Notes: a model not told the origin generated them from the sequence alone. A stretch of 64,000 nt of DNA from Taklimakanibacter deserti (GCA_003574785.1 QORU01000007.1:332103-396102); one strand, 5' to 3'. Positions 51,252-60,434 are shown, numbered from the stretch's first letter. Translations and numbers: made by a program.

Positions 51252-52973
51252 CTAATCGTGACCTGTCTTCATCTGCCGGACCTGCTCCATTACCTGCTCC
51301 AGATTGTAGCTTGCAGGGCTCTGAAGTGGCGGGAAGGCGATGTAGCTTTCGAGATGCTTCAGCCACAACTGCTGGCCGATGGGCAGGATGTTCCAGTCAT
51401 AGACGTAGGCAGTGGACGGTGACGCGATGGCGCCTCCCATGCCGAACAGCGTCTTGATCTGTTGACCGACCGAAGTTTCGAACGGGTCGCGCTTGATGTT
51501 GACGACCTGCGTCCAGGAGTAGGGCTGGACGCCTGAGATGAAACCAGCTGGGTCGTCGGAGACCATTGCAAAATACATCTTCCAGTTCTTGTAGCGGACG
51601 GCCGACGGCTCCTTGCCGGAATAGTACAAGAAGGAATCGCGCGCGGATGGCGATTTCCCTTCCAGGAAGTCGCGCTGATCGATCCCGTCGAGCGTGGTCT
51701 TGACGATCCCGGGATACGTGCCAGCCTCGATCTGTTTCTTCAGCCCGTCGCCCTTCGGGCCGCCGGCGATGTTCACGAGCGTCGGTAACCAGTCGAGCGC
51801 TGAGAACATGTCGTTCTTCACCGTGCCGGGTTCGATGTGTCCCGGCCAGCGCACGACCAGCGGGGCACGCATGCCGCCTTCCCAGGTGCTAAGCTTTCCG
51901 CCCTTGAACGGGGTGGTTCCGCCATCCGGGAAGGTGATCGTCTCGGCGCCGTTGTCGGTGGTGAAGACGACGATGGTGTTGTCGAGCTGGCCCATATCCT
52001 CCAGCTTCTTGAGGACGACACCGATATTGTCGTCCATCTGCTTCATGCCGGCTTCGTTGATGCCCCAGTCCTTGCCGCCCGGCTCGCCGAGCATGTTCAG
52101 ATACTTGTCAGGCAACACCGTCGTGATGTGCATGCGCGCCGGGTTGTACCAGACGAAGAACGGCTTGTTGGTCTTCTTAGGGTCGTTTCGGTCGAGGAAG
52201 TCGACGACCTTTGCGGAGATTTCCTCGTCTATGGTCTTTGACCGCTCCAGCGTCAGCGGGCCCTCGTCCTTGCACGATTGATTTGCCGGGGATCCGTCGG
52301 AGGATGCGCATGCTAGAACCGGACGCGGAGGCGTCAGGCAGGTTGTTGTCTTGGGATCGACAGCGCCCGGAACCTCAGCCACGCCGGGGATCGGTGTATT
52401 CATGCAGGGTGGCGCGATCCCCTGCTCGGCTGGGCTTTTGTTGATGTCGGGGAAGCTCACCCCCTGCATGGCGTCGAGGTGATAGAGGTATCCCCAATAT
52501 TCCTGGAAGCCGTGTGCAGTCGGCAGGGATTCGGTGGTATCTCCGAGGTGGTTCTTGCCGAACTCACCTGTCGAGTAGCCGAGATCATATAGGAATTTGG
52601 CGAGGTGAGGCGTGCCGGCCCGCAGGTAGGACGGGCTTCCGGGAATTTCCGGCAGGACCATGCCGACGCGCACCGGCTGCATGCCGGTGATGAAGGCGGT
52701 ACGCCCCGCAGTGCAGCTCTGCTCGGCGTAGTAGGTCATGAATTTCGCGCCCTCCTGGCCGATGCGATCGATGTTGGGCGTTTCCCCTACCATCAGGCCC
52801 TGATGATAGATGCTGGGTTGCATCCAGCCGATGTCGTCGCCCATGATGAACATGATATTGGGCTTCTTGGCATCTTGCGCCTGCACTTGCGGTGCGGAGA
52901 GGGGTGAAATTGCCACGGCTGTCGCGAACAGCGTCGAAGCGAGCCATTTGAATTTAGTTGTAGTCGAATTCAT
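51252..52973 (-). CDS. Arylsulfatase, secreted
   Basis: A 573-residue type I sulfatase hydrolysing sulfate esters in the periplasm. A Sec signal peptide (LASTLFATAVAISPLSAPQV QA) is followed by NIMFIMGDDIGW (metal Asp46/47) and the C-x-A-x-R motif SCTAGRTAFITG, where Cys87 is converted to formylglycine. Further motifs are FGKNHLGD and VVFTTDNGAE. GGGAGG 6 bases before the ATG at 52973 fixes the start; a longer frame to 53345 has no support. No formylglycine-generating enzyme or sulfate transporter is nearby, so it depends on genes elsewhere. Substrate unknown. Confidence 0.92.
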   Translation of the reverse strand: MNSTTTKFKWLASTLFATAVAISPLSAPQVQAQDAKKPNIMFIMGDDIGWMQPSIYHQGLMVGETPNIDRIGQEGAKFMTYYAEQSCTAGRTAFITGMQPVRVGMVLPEIPGSPSYLRAGTPHLAKFLYDLGYSTGEFGKNHLGDTTESLPTAHGFQEYWGYLYHLDAMQGVSFPDINKSPAEQGIAPPCMNTPIPGVAEVPGAVDPKTTTCLTPPRPVLACASSDGSPANQSCKDEGPLTLERSKTIDEEISAKVVDFLDRNDPKKTNKPFFVWYNPARMHITTVLPDKYLNMLGEPGGKDWGINEAGMKQMDDNIGVVLKKLEDMGQLDNTIVVFTTDNGAETITFPDGGTTPFKGGKLSTWEGGMRAPLVVRWPGHIEPGTVKNDMFSALDWLPTLVNIAGGPKGDGLKKQIEAGTYPGIVKTTLDGIDQRDFLEGKSPSARDSFLYYSGKEPSAVRYKNWKMYFAMVSDDPAGFISGVQPYSWTQVVNIKRDPFETSVGQQIKTLFGMGGAIASPSTAYVYDWNILPIGQQLWLKHLESYIAFPPLQSPASYNLEQVMEQVRQMKTGHD

Positions 52974-53369
52974 TGTAAGCCTCCCTGTGTTTTGCTGGAA
53001 AGCACGAAGGCGGAGAAGGTTTTTGAACCTGTGACTGAAATGGGCGCGCAGCAATGATTGCGGCCCAGAAGGCAAATCCAATGCCCTCTTCGTCCCTTTC
53101 GAGACGAAATCGATCGGCGCACGACCCGTGTCCGAAGTCTGAACTATCAGTACGAAAATGCCGGGCAGGCAAGTTGGACCTTGGGCCAAGGACCTGCAGC
53201 CAACGGCACGTGCGGCAATGACGGTGCCGGCGGCAATGCGCACAACGTGATCACGCGATGTCCGCTTTTGGCCCATCGTGTCATTTCGCTTCGCTGCTGA
53301 ATTTGGCTGGTATCGGGGTATAGCGGACCCTGGCGAGCCGTCCACCCGGCAGACTTATGGGTTCACGGC
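52974..53369. other. Intergenic region upstream of the arylsulfatase gene
   Basis: About 400 bases between the arylsulfatase start and the end of the kinase gene on the same strand. It should hold the arylsulfatase promoter. An imperfect palindrome around CCTTGG-G-CCAAGG (about 53178-53190) is the only repeat noted. No coding frame is convincing. Confidence 0.4.
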
Positions 53370-53924
53370 CTAGATCGCCAGCCACTCGCATTCGCGCAAG
53401 GCGATCCGCGCCAGCTCGGATGGCGTCTTGTTGTCGGTCGGCACGATGACAAGGCCATCGGTCTTCTCTTGCGCCATGCGCCGCGCCTGCCGGAGCGTGC
53501 GCTGCAATTGATCCTCCGCACCGGTGCCCTTTTCCCGCTCAGCCAGCCGGGCGCGAAGCGTCTCTTCACTGGCAACGAGACGGATGACGGTGATGCGCGC
53601 ATCGGGAGTGGCGCTCAAGATCCATTGCCGGTCGAAGTCGAGATGCAGCATCACACCCGACATCACCAGACGCGAATGGCCGAGCACCCGATAGGTCGAC
53701 CACAGAGCGGCAAGGTTGATGCTGATCACATCGCGGATGCCCGGCCCGAGCTTCGCAAGATCTTCCGCGCTCGGCTTCGGATAGACCCGGTCGAGTTCAT
53801 CACTCTCGATGATGGCATGCGCCCGGCCTGCGGCGCTGAGCTCAGCACCCAATTCCCAGCATAGCGTCGATTTGCCGACGCCCGCCGGGCCGGTGACCAA
53901 AAGGATCTCGACAGTGTCGACCAT
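53370..53924 (-). CDS. P-loop kinase-like ATPase
   Basis: A 184-residue nucleoside/chloramphenicol-kinase-like protein. Walker A is LLVTGPAGVGKSTLCWELG, the acidic residue on the second strand lies in HAIIESDELDRVYP, and the C-terminal region has ITVIRLVASEETLRARLAER plus a lid-like Arg stretch. The start at 53924 gives MVDTVEILLVTGPAG with GGAAGGTGGA upstream; a longer frame is rejected. It ends 23 bases upstream of nothing coding and is separate from the otnK gene, which faces the other way. Substrate unknown. Confidence 0.75.
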   Translation of the reverse strand: MVDTVEILLVTGPAGVGKSTLCWELGAELSAAGRAHAIIESDELDRVYPKPSAEDLAKLGPGIRDVISINLAALWSTYRVLGHSRLVMSGVMLHLDFDRQWILSATPDARITVIRLVASEETLRARLAEREKGTGAEDQLQRTLRQARRMAQEKTDGLVIVPTDNKTPSELARIALRECEWLAI

Positions 53925-54095
53925 TCCACCTTCCCGCTGATTCATGATTGACGCCCGGTCTTGGGCCAGATGGGGAAGGCCGGCGGACGGAGACATCGCG
54001 GGCCATCGTGCAAAAGTCAAGCGCGGCTGCCCCTTCTCCTCGGCACAGGATATGTTACTTTCGCGCTTCATATCCCCGTCATGAAGAGAGTTCTC

Positions 54096-55370
54096 ATGCT
54101 GCTCGGTGTCATTGCCGATGATTTCACCGGCGCCAGCGATATCGCCAATACGCTGGCCAAGGGTGCCCAAGGCACGCAAGGCATGGCGGTGACGCAATAT
54201 TTCGGTATTCCGGCCAAGGCGGCCGAGGCCGATTGCGAAGCCGGGGTCATCTCACTCAAGTCACGCTCCATTCCGGCCAGGGAAGCCGTCGATCTTTCGC
54301 TGAAGGCGCTGGACTGGCTCTTGCGGCAGGGTTGCGAACAGATCGTCTTCAAATATTGCTCGACCTTCGATTCGACGCCTGAGGGCAATATCGGTCCGGT
54401 GGGCGAAGCGCTCTCCGATGCGCTCAGCGTCAAAGGCGTCGTCGCCTGTCCCGCCTTTCCAGCGACAGGGCGCACGCTCTATCAGGGCCATCTCTTCGTC
54501 CATGACCGTCTGCTCAATGAATCGGGTCTCGAAAACCATCCGCTCAATCCCATGACGGATGCGGATCTGAGGCGCTGGCTCAAGCGGCAGTCGAAGGCCA
54601 CGGTCGGGCTCGTGCCCTGGGCCCTTGTGCGCAAGGGCGATTCCGCCATCAAGGCCGCTCTCACCGAGGCAGCCGAGAAAGGCGACAAGCTCGTCATCGT
54701 CGATGCGCTCACCGAGGACGATCTCATCGCGATCGGCAAGGCTTGTGCCGATGCGCGCCTGATCAGCGGCGGCTCTGGCATAGCCATGGGCCTGCCGCAG
54801 AATTTCGCCGCCGCCGGCAAGCTCAAGCCCGGCAGCCGCGCCTGGCGAGGCATTGGCGGGCCCGAAGCCATTCTCGCCGGCAGCTGCTCGACGGCGACAC
54901 GGCGGCAAGTCGAGCATCATGCGGCCCGTCACCCCGTTCTCGCGATCGATGCCGAAGCGGTCATTGCCGGCAAGCTCGCGCCTGAAACCATCGTCGCCTT
55001 CATGCGGGAGAATGAAGGCCGGCAGCCGCTCGCCTATTCATCGTCATCGCCGGATGAAGTCAGCGCCATCCAGACACGGCATGGACGTGAAAAATCCGCT
55101 CATGCCCTCGAAAGCTTCTTCGCCGAGACGGCGCGCGCTTTGGTTGCGAGCGGTGTCCGGCGGTTGGTCGTCGCCGGCGGCGAGACTTCGGGCGCCGCGG
55201 TCAGCGGGCTTGCGCTCGATGCCGTTACCATCGGTCCCGAGATCGATCCCGGCGTTCCGGCCTTGGCCACGCTCGGCGAGAAGAAAGTGGCGCTCGCTCT
55301 CAAATCGGGGAATTTCGGTGCCGAGGATTTCTTCGCGAAAGCCCTCGATCGGCTGGGAGCCCAGGCATGA
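54096..55370 (+). CDS. otnK: 3-oxo-tetronate 4-kinase / four-carbon acid-sugar kinase (DUF1537)
   Basis: Phosphorylates 3-oxo-tetronates in four-carbon acid-sugar catabolism. The 424-residue protein opens MLLGVIADDFTGASDIANTL (family signature), has FKYCSTFDSTPEGNIG (substrate site), CPAFPATGRTLYQGHLFVHD, NHPLNPMTDADL, ISGGSGIAMGLP and the C-terminal nucleotide domain with VVAGGETSGAAVSGL and LKSGNFG. Start 54096 follows AAGAGAG and matches the family N-terminus. It overlaps the aldolase gene by 4 bases. Together they convert an oxidised tetronate to dihydroxyacetone phosphate plus CO2. Confidence 0.92.
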   Translation: MLLGVIADDFTGASDIANTLAKGAQGTQGMAVTQYFGIPAKAAEADCEAGVISLKSRSIPAREAVDLSLKALDWLLRQGCEQIVFKYCSTFDSTPEGNIGPVGEALSDALSVKGVVACPAFPATGRTLYQGHLFVHDRLLNESGLENHPLNPMTDADLRRWLKRQSKATVGLVPWALVRKGDSAIKAALTEAAEKGDKLVIVDALTEDDLIAIGKACADARLISGGSGIAMGLPQNFAAAGKLKPGSRAWRGIGGPEAILAGSCSTATRRQVEHHAARHPVLAIDAEAVIAGKLAPETIVAFMRENEGRQPLAYSSSSPDEVSAIQTRHGREKSAHALESFFAETARALVASGVRRLVVAGGETSGAAVSGLALDAVTIGPEIDPGVPALATLGEKKVALALKSGNFGAEDFFAKALDRLGAQA

Positions 55371-55999
55371 CAGAGGCGGAGCTTCGCGACCTCCTGGTGG
55401 AGCGCTCGGCTTCGCTCTATCAACGCGGCTTCTCGGTCGGTTCGGCCGGCAATATCAGTGCCGCGGTCGAGGATGGCTTCCTCATCACGCCCACCAATTC
55501 GAGCCTGGGCTTCCTCGATCCCCAGCGCATCAGCAAGCTCGACCGCAATTTCAAGCACATCGCCGGCGACCCGCCGTCCAAGGAAGTCTTCCTGCACCGG
55601 GCTTTCTACGAAACCGTCGCCAGGGCCGGCGCCGTCGTCCATCTCCACTCCACCTATGCGACGGCGCTTTCCTGCCTCGAGGGTATCGATCGCGACGATG
55701 CGGTGCCGCCTTTGACACCCTATGTCGTGATGCGCGTCGGGCAAGTGAAGCTCATCCCCTATGTCCGGCCCGGCGATCCCAGGATGGGCGACATGATCCG
55801 CGCGCTGGGCGGGAAATATACGGCCGTGCTCCTCGCCAATCACGGTCCGGTCGTCGCCGGGCCGGATCTCCTGTCGGCGATCTATGCAGCGGAAGAGCTC
55901 GAAGAAACGGCGAAGCTTGTCGTTACGCTGGCGGACCGGCACAGCCGCTTGCTGACCAGAGAACAAATCGATGAGCTCGTTGCCGTCTTCCGCAAATAG
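55367..55999 (+). CDS. otnC: 3-oxo-tetronate 4-phosphate decarboxylase (class II aldolase/adducin fold)
   Basis: Decarboxylates 3-oxo-tetronate 4-phosphate. The 210-residue zinc enzyme has GFSVGSAGNISAAVEDGFLI, SSLGFLDPQRISKLD, PSKEVFLHRAFYE, VVHLHSTYATALSCL (His-x-His metal ligands) and ANHGPVVAGPDL (third His). Overlaps otnK by 4 bases. The dehydrogenase and isomerase steps of the pathway (LtnD/OtnI types) are not adjacent; the 3-hydroxyisobutyrate dehydrogenase-family genes near 2 and 5 kb could supply related activities, but this is inference. Confidence 0.92.
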   Translation: MTEAELRDLLVERSASLYQRGFSVGSAGNISAAVEDGFLITPTNSSLGFLDPQRISKLDRNFKHIAGDPPSKEVFLHRAFYETVARAGAVVHLHSTYATALSCLEGIDRDDAVPPLTPYVVMRVGQVKLIPYVRPGDPRMGDMIRALGGKYTAVLLANHGPVVAGPDLLSAIYAAEELEETAKLVVTLADRHSRLLTREQIDELVAVFRK

Positions 56000-56005
56000 G
56001 CGCCT

Positions 56006-56371
56006 TCACGCGTAATAGTGAGTCTCGAGCAAGAGGCAGCCCGTCCGGGAGCGGAAAGGACCATGATAGATGCCGGGCGGACGGCAGGCATAGGTATTCG
56101 CCAGGAAGACCTCTTCCGTCCCGCCGCCGCTAGCGATCAGATCGCCAGCAAGAATGTAAACTTCTTCCCAATAGTCATGAACGAAAGGCTTCGTGGTGCG
56201 GGCACCGGGCTGAAACCTGAGAAGCCTCGTGCGGTTGCCGGTTCGTGCCGTCTCATCGAGGGCGCCGGCGAGGATCTTCTGCTCGATCCCCGGCGGATAG
56301 CCCTGAGGCACATGCCAGCCGCTCGCCATATCGAGCGCGTGGAATTCCTTATGCTCCTTGCCGACCGGCAT
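56006..56371 (-). CDS. Cupin-domain protein
   Basis: A 121-residue single cupin: TRLLRFQPGARTTKPFVHDY WEEVYILAGDL (motif 1 with His and Glu) and AYACRPPGIYHGPFRSRTG (motif 2 with His). Three likely metal ligands are visible. It lies 3 bases after the HpaB-like gene and is the last gene of that operon. Cupins in such positions act as dioxygenases, isomerases or ligand-binding accessory proteins; which applies here cannot be told. Confidence 0.83.
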   Translation of the reverse strand: MPVGKEHKEFHALDMASGWHVPQGYPPGIEQKILAGALDETARTGNRTRLLRFQPGARTTKPFVHDYWEEVYILAGDLIASGGGTEEVFLANTYACRPPGIYHGPFRSRTGCLLLETHYYA

Positions 56372-56374
56372 GGT

Positions 56375-57862
56375 TCAAGCCGCCAGAGATGCGGCGCCGG
56401 CGAGCTCGTCGGCCAGGGAATAACCGTCGAGCATGCGGTCGAGAAGCCCGGTGCACCGGTCCCAGTCGAAGGTGCGGAAGCTGTGGCCCTTGGTGACGAA
56501 AGTGGCGCCGGCATAGAACATCTCATATTGCGCATGGCGCGAGGCGAATTCCGAGCCCACCGCATCCCAGGCGAATTTGAAGAACTTGACCCGGCCTTCC
56601 GACGAGGCGGCGGGGGATTGCTGCGTCTTCTCGATCAGGCTCCTGAGCTCGGGATTGGCGAAATCGCGCACCGAGGAGGGCAGCATGATCAGGCCGCCGC
56701 CGGCAAGCTCGCGCAACGCAAGGAGGACCCGCGCATAAAGCTCCTGGGTCAGCACTTGCGCGGAATAGAGCGTGTGGCTGTCGGGGACGAAATAACCCCC
56801 TTGCATCCTGCCCTTCACCTCCATGGCATGGACCAGCGCATCGACCATGGTGTTCTGCGCGGCAAGCGATCCCAGCATCTCATTCACCTGCGGGAAGCCG
56901 ACGGTGCCATTGGTCTCGGCGATGCGGCGCGCAATGCCGACCAGGAGCCGCATCTTCACCATCAGGCGGATCTGCGACTGGTAGTTCTGATAGACATGCG
57001 CCGGCGTGGCATGGAACTGCTTCTGGCACATGGCGATGTCCTGGTTGATGAAGACGCGGTGCCACGGCACCTTCACATCGTCGAAATAGAGGACGGCGTC
57101 GTTCTCATCGAAGCGGCTGGCGAGCGGATTGTCGAAAACGCTTGTCGCACTCTCCTCATAGGATTTGCGCGACAGGATCTTGAGGCCCTTGGCGTTCATC
57201 GGCACGGCGAAGGACACGGCATAGCGTTCCTCGCCGGCGCGCAAGGGCTGGATCGAGGTGACGAACACCTCGTTCGCCATGATGCCGCCGGTCGCCAGCA
57301 TCTTGGCGCCGCGGATGGTGAGGCCCTCACCATCCTCATCGACAACGCCCGCGGTGAGAAAAGGATCGGCCTGCTCGCTCGCGGGCTTTGACCGGTCGGC
57401 CTGCGGGTTGATGATGACGTAGGTCAGGTAGAGATCGTTGTCGCGGGCAAAGCGATAGTAGTCGGCCAAGGCGCCGGCACGTGCCGGGTCGTGGGCTTCG
57501 AAGACGTCGAGCCCCATGAACATGCCGGAAATACAGGAGGCGACGTGATCGGGCGCGCGGCCCAGGAAGCCGCCGTGAAGCTCGGTCCAGGCCTCCAGTG
57601 CCCGCCGCCGTTCCACCAGTTCCTGGTAATTGCGCGGCAGCTGCCAGATACGGTTGGCGCGCCCTCGCGCGCCATCTGGCGCTTCGAAGGTCATGAGCTC
57701 GCTGTTTTCGGGGCGCGACTGGAAATCATAAAGCGTGCCGATCGAAGCGACGGAGCGGCGAAAGGCCGGATGCTCGGTGACGTCGCCGGAAAGCTCGCCA
57801 TTGATGAAGACCTGCCGCCTGTCCTTCAGCGTCGCCAGATGCTGGGAGCCCGTCTTGATCAT
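56375..57862 (-). CDS. 4-hydroxyphenylacetate 3-monooxygenase oxygenase component (HpaB family)
   Basis: FADH2-dependent aromatic hydroxylase, 495 residues. Conserved segments are GELSGDVTEHPAFRRSVASI, ISGMFMGLDVFEAHDP, YVIINPQADRSKP, GLTIRGAKMLATGGIMANEV, FDDVKVPWHRVFINQD, GFPQVNEMLG and LALRELAGGGLIMLPSS. GAGGAGGAGATC precedes the ATG at 57862. A flavin reductase gene ends 16 bases upstream of it, giving the standard two-component pair. The exact phenolic substrate is uncertain because no ring-cleavage hpa genes follow. Confidence 0.9.
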   Translation of the reverse strand: MIKTGSQHLATLKDRRQVFINGELSGDVTEHPAFRRSVASIGTLYDFQSRPENSELMTFEAPDGARGRANRIWQLPRNYQELVERRRALEAWTELHGGFLGRAPDHVASCISGMFMGLDVFEAHDPARAGALADYYRFARDNDLYLTYVIINPQADRSKPASEQADPFLTAGVVDEDGEGLTIRGAKMLATGGIMANEVFVTSIQPLRAGEERYAVSFAVPMNAKGLKILSRKSYEESATSVFDNPLASRFDENDAVLYFDDVKVPWHRVFINQDIAMCQKQFHATPAHVYQNYQSQIRLMVKMRLLVGIARRIAETNGTVGFPQVNEMLGSLAAQNTMVDALVHAMEVKGRMQGGYFVPDSHTLYSAQVLTQELYARVLLALRELAGGGLIMLPSSVRDFANPELRSLIEKTQQSPAASSEGRVKFFKFAWDAVGSEFASRHAQYEMFYAGATFVTKGHSFRTFDWDRCTGLLDRMLDGYSLADELAGAASLAA

Positions 57863-57878
57863 GATCTCCTCCTCACCG

Positions 57879-58415
57879 TCAGTAATGGATGTCGAGCGGC
57901 CACAATGGCGCTGTGGCGTCGGATGACTGCAGCGCCGCATAGCGGCCCTTGCCGAAGACCAGAGGTTTCCGGTCGGCAAAGCTCAGGAAATGCTCGACCG
58001 CGAGAATGAACAGCGTGTGATCGCCGCCATCGTGCCTGGCCCACACGGCGCATTCGAAGACGGCCGCCACGCCCGGCAGCACCGGCGCACCCGAAGCACC
58101 TTCGCTTGCGCTCATGCCTTCCCATTTATTGGCGAGCGCGCGGGCGAAGCGGTTGGAAATATCTTTCTGGTTCTCGGCCAGGACATGCACGGCGACGGCC
58201 TCGGCCCTTTCCCACAAAGCGAGGCTCGCCGCACGGCGGTCGATGCTGAACAGCACCAGCGGCGGATCGAGAGAGAGCGAATTGAAGGAGCTGACCGTCA
58301 TGCCGAGGCGCGTGCCGTCGACCATGGCGGTCACCACACACACACCGGTCGGAAACTGTCCCAATGCATGCCGGAACGCCCTGGTATCGAACGCCTCCTG
58401 CATGAGGGCGGTCAT
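57879..58415 (-). CDS. Flavin reductase-like protein (HpaC-type partner)
   Basis: A 178-residue FMN/FAD-dependent NAD(P)H reductase that supplies reduced flavin to the HpaB-like oxygenase. It has FRHALGQFPTGVCVVTAMVD (opening), GMTVSSFNSLSLDPPLVLFS, AVHVLAENQKDISNRFA and GDHTLFILAVEHF. It overlaps the GntR gene by 4 bases and precedes the oxygenase by 16 bases, so the three are transcribed together. Confidence 0.9.
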   Translation of the reverse strand: MTALMQEAFDTRAFRHALGQFPTGVCVVTAMVDGTRLGMTVSSFNSLSLDPPLVLFSIDRRAASLALWERAEAVAVHVLAENQKDISNRFARALANKWEGMSASEGASGAPVLPGVAAVFECAVWARHDGGDHTLFILAVEHFLSFADRKPLVFGKGRYAALQSSDATAPLWPLDIHY

Positions 58416-59113
58416 GTGGAGAAGCTCCGCTCCAGAGGCCGGATGATCGGCATGCGCAAGGCGGCGAGCGTGGTGGCGAGATGCCGCGCCACCGCTTCCG
58501 CCGCTTGATCGGGATCGCCCGCGGCTATGCCGGCAACGATCGCTCTATGCTCGCCAAGCACATCGCCGCTGCGCCGGTCGGAGGTCGTGACGGCATGCAC
58601 GCCCATGCGCAATTGGCGATCGCGCAAGCTCTCATAGAAGCCGGCCAACACCGGATTGCCGGCAGCGCTCACAATGGCGCGATGAAACAGGCGATCGCTT
58701 TCGATGAAGGCGACGGGATCATCCTGCAATTGCGCTTGCTGGTCGATGAGCTGGTCCAATTCGCGCGCCAGGGTTTCGCCAAGACCGGCGGCCTGCCTGG
58801 CGCACCATTCCTCGACGAGCTTGCGGGCCTGCATCACCGCTTCGATATCGGCCTCGGTGATGGGCGCGACATAGGCACCCTTCTTGGGCACGATCTGCAG
58901 GAAGCCGTCAGCCTCGAGGCGGAGCAAAGCCTCTCTCACCGGTGTGCGCGAGGTGCCGATCGCCCGGCAGACTTCCGCCTCGGTGAGGAAAACGCCGTCG
59001 CGGCGCGGCAAAGTGACGATGTGCTGTTTGAGCCAGCGGAAGACGACGTCCTGTGCCGGCTCGGCTTTTCGACCGGACGTTTGAAGCATGGAAAGAGGGT
59101 TGGAACCGCTCAT
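58412..59113 (-). CDS. GntR-family regulator with FCD domain
   Basis: A 233-residue regulator with an N-terminal winged helix (VFLTEAEVCRAIGTSRTPVR EALLRLEADGFLQIVPKKGA) and a helical FCD domain (AVMQARKLVEEWCARQAA, RLFHRAIVSAAGNPVL, DVLGEHRAIVAGIAAGD with metal/ligand His). ATG 59113 was chosen because the palindrome ATGCAT-N5-ATGCAT ends 8 bases upstream; ATG 59137 lies inside that element and ATG 59089 is also possible. It probably controls the HpaB/flavin reductase/cupin genes downstream of it in the same operon. Confidence 0.87.
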   Translation of the reverse strand: MSGSNPLSMLQTSGRKAEPAQDVVFRWLKQHIVTLPRRDGVFLTEAEVCRAIGTSRTPVREALLRLEADGFLQIVPKKGAYVAPITEADIEAVMQARKLVEEWCARQAAGLGETLARELDQLIDQQAQLQDDPVAFIESDRLFHRAIVSAAGNPVLAGFYESLRDRQLRMGVHAVTTSDRRSGDVLGEHRAIVAGIAAGDPDQAAEAVARHLATTLAALRMPIIRPLERSFST

Positions 59114-59120
59114 AGACAAG

Positions 59121-59141
59121 ATGCATACATCATGCATGCAT
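59121..59141. promoter_or_regulatory. ATGCAT-rich palindromes upstream of the GntR gene
   Basis: ATGCAT (59121-59126), ACATC, ATGCAT (59132-59137) form a palindrome, and the right half extends into a second overlapping one, ATGCATGCAT (59132-59141). Such ATGCAT arms are typical of GntR/FCD operators. It sits directly upstream of the regulator's start and probably mediates autoregulation of the aromatic hydroxylase operon. Confidence 0.6.
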
Positions 59142-59185
59142 TATACGCAAGAGATTTTTACGCTACGTCCACTTGGTGCCCGAAC

Positions 59186-59569
59186 CTAAACGAGGCTGTA
59201 CCAACCGTGTCGCCGATTTTCCCAGAAAAGCTTCACCGGAGGCGCAAAGGCAGGATCGGCAAAGCATCCGACCGACACGACGATCTCTTCCGGTATGGCT
59301 TCGCCCGTCATGAAGACGAGGGTTCCGCAACTGGGACAGAAACTCTGTTCGATCCAGCGTCCGGCGTCGCTGCCGCGCCGCCAGGACCGATGGTCGCCCT
59401 CAAGCCTGGCAATGGCTGTCTTGGCGAAGCGGGCGCGATAGGAGAAGGCGGATCCCGTCGCGCGCTGGCATTCAAGACAGGCACAGGCATAGACCCGCGC
59501 CGGCTCACCCGTGACGGTGAGCTTCAACCCACCGCAGGCGCAGCTTGCGGTTCTCTGGATCTCGGGCAT
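59186..59569 (-). CDS. GFA (CENP-V-like) zinc protein
   Basis: A 127-residue GFA-domain protein: SCACGGLKLTV, VYACACLECQRATGSAFSYR, ARFAKTA and SFCPSCGTLVFMTG provide the zinc Cys clusters (CxC, CxxC). It ends VKLFWENRRHGW. GGAGAGCTGCCG precedes the ATG. Unlike the frameshifted GFA gene near 39.1-39.5 kb this copy is intact. The family includes S-(hydroxymethyl)glutathione synthases and formaldehyde-adduct lyases, but many members are unassigned. Confidence 0.86.
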   Translation of the reverse strand: MPEIQRTASCACGGLKLTVTGEPARVYACACLECQRATGSAFSYRARFAKTAIARLEGDHRSWRRGSDAGRWIEQSFCPSCGTLVFMTGEAIPEEIVVSVGCFADPAFAPPVKLFWENRRHGWYSLV

Positions 59570-59675
59570 CGGCAGCTCTCCACGATCGATTGACGTCTCA
59601 TGCGTCAGTGGATGCGAGGACAGCGCTTGTAAACCACGCACCGCGAGGTAAGTGACAGACGATGGCAGCAGCCGA

Positions 59676-60434
59676 TCAGTGAAGTTTGGCCAGGGCGTCC
59701 GTTTCCGCCTGGCCCTCGAGGGCGGGACCGGCACCCAAAGCATGAAGGAAAGCATCGATCGTTTCGGCAGATGATGCGGGCTTGTAGGCGTTCGCGGCGC
59801 CGCCCGCCGTCCGCAAGGCCAGGTCGATGCTCCATTTGCCGGCGCTGCGGCAGGCGATCGCCAGGTGATCGCCCATGGCGGCATGGGCGATGCCGAATTC
59901 GCGGCAGAGCATTTGATCGCCGCGCAGGAAGGAGGCGATCATGGAAATCTCGGCGCCCGACCCGGCGAGCCGCGACTTCTCTCCCGAAGGAAGCTTCGAC
60001 AAGACCTGGTCGAGTTCGGGATCGGCGATGCCGGCGATCTGGTAGTCGCCCGATGAGACGGTCCCTTGCGTCGCGAGCCAGTAGCCGATCGCGCCCGCAA
60101 CGAGCGCCAGGAGACAGGCGGCGATGGGCGCGGCCCAGGCCGCGAATGGCGTCCGCTTGCGCGGCCGCAGCGGAACGACAGCGTCGGCGGAATCCGGCTG
60201 CGACGCCTGTCTGATCATGGCTTCGACGGAAGCCTTGAGCTTTGCCGGCACGGGCTCGTCGAGATGGGTCCTGACGCTCTCGGCCGCGGCAGAACGCGCG
60301 CGGGCGAACATGTCGATGCGCCCGGCAAGATCAGGCCGCTTCGGCAACAGCGCTTCGAGCCGCGCCCTGCGGGCAGGATCCAATTCGCCGTCGGCATAGG
60401 CCATCAGCTCCTCATCGGTGAATTCGTCACTCAT
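59676..60434 (-). CDS. Transmembrane anti-sigma factor
   Basis: A 252-residue membrane protein. The N-terminal zinc-less anti-sigma domain (MSDEFTDEELMAYADGELDP ARRARLEALL) is followed by a linker, a single transmembrane helix (WAAPIAACLLALVAGAIGYW, about 100-120) and a periplasmic domain (EISMIASFLRGDQMLCREFG). Layout fits anti-sigma factors that release their ECF partner after periplasmic signals. It overlaps the sigma factor gene by 8 bases, so the two are coupled. Confidence 0.88.
   Translation of the reverse strand: MSDEFTDEELMAYADGELDPARRARLEALLPKRPDLAGRIDMFARARSAAAESVRTHLDEPVPAKLKASVEAMIRQASQPDSADAVVPLRPRKRTPFAAWAAPIAACLLALVAGAIGYWLATQGTVSSGDYQIAGIADPELDQVLSKLPSGEKSRLAGSGAEISMIASFLRGDQMLCREFGIAHAAMGDHLAIACRSAGKWSIDLALRTAGGAANAYKPASSAETIDAFLHALGAGPALEGQAETDALAKLH

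Noticed and set aside
52974..53345. N-terminal extension of the arylsulfatase by 124 residues
   Set aside because: It would place the signal peptide internally, and GGGAGG is positioned for the start at 52973.
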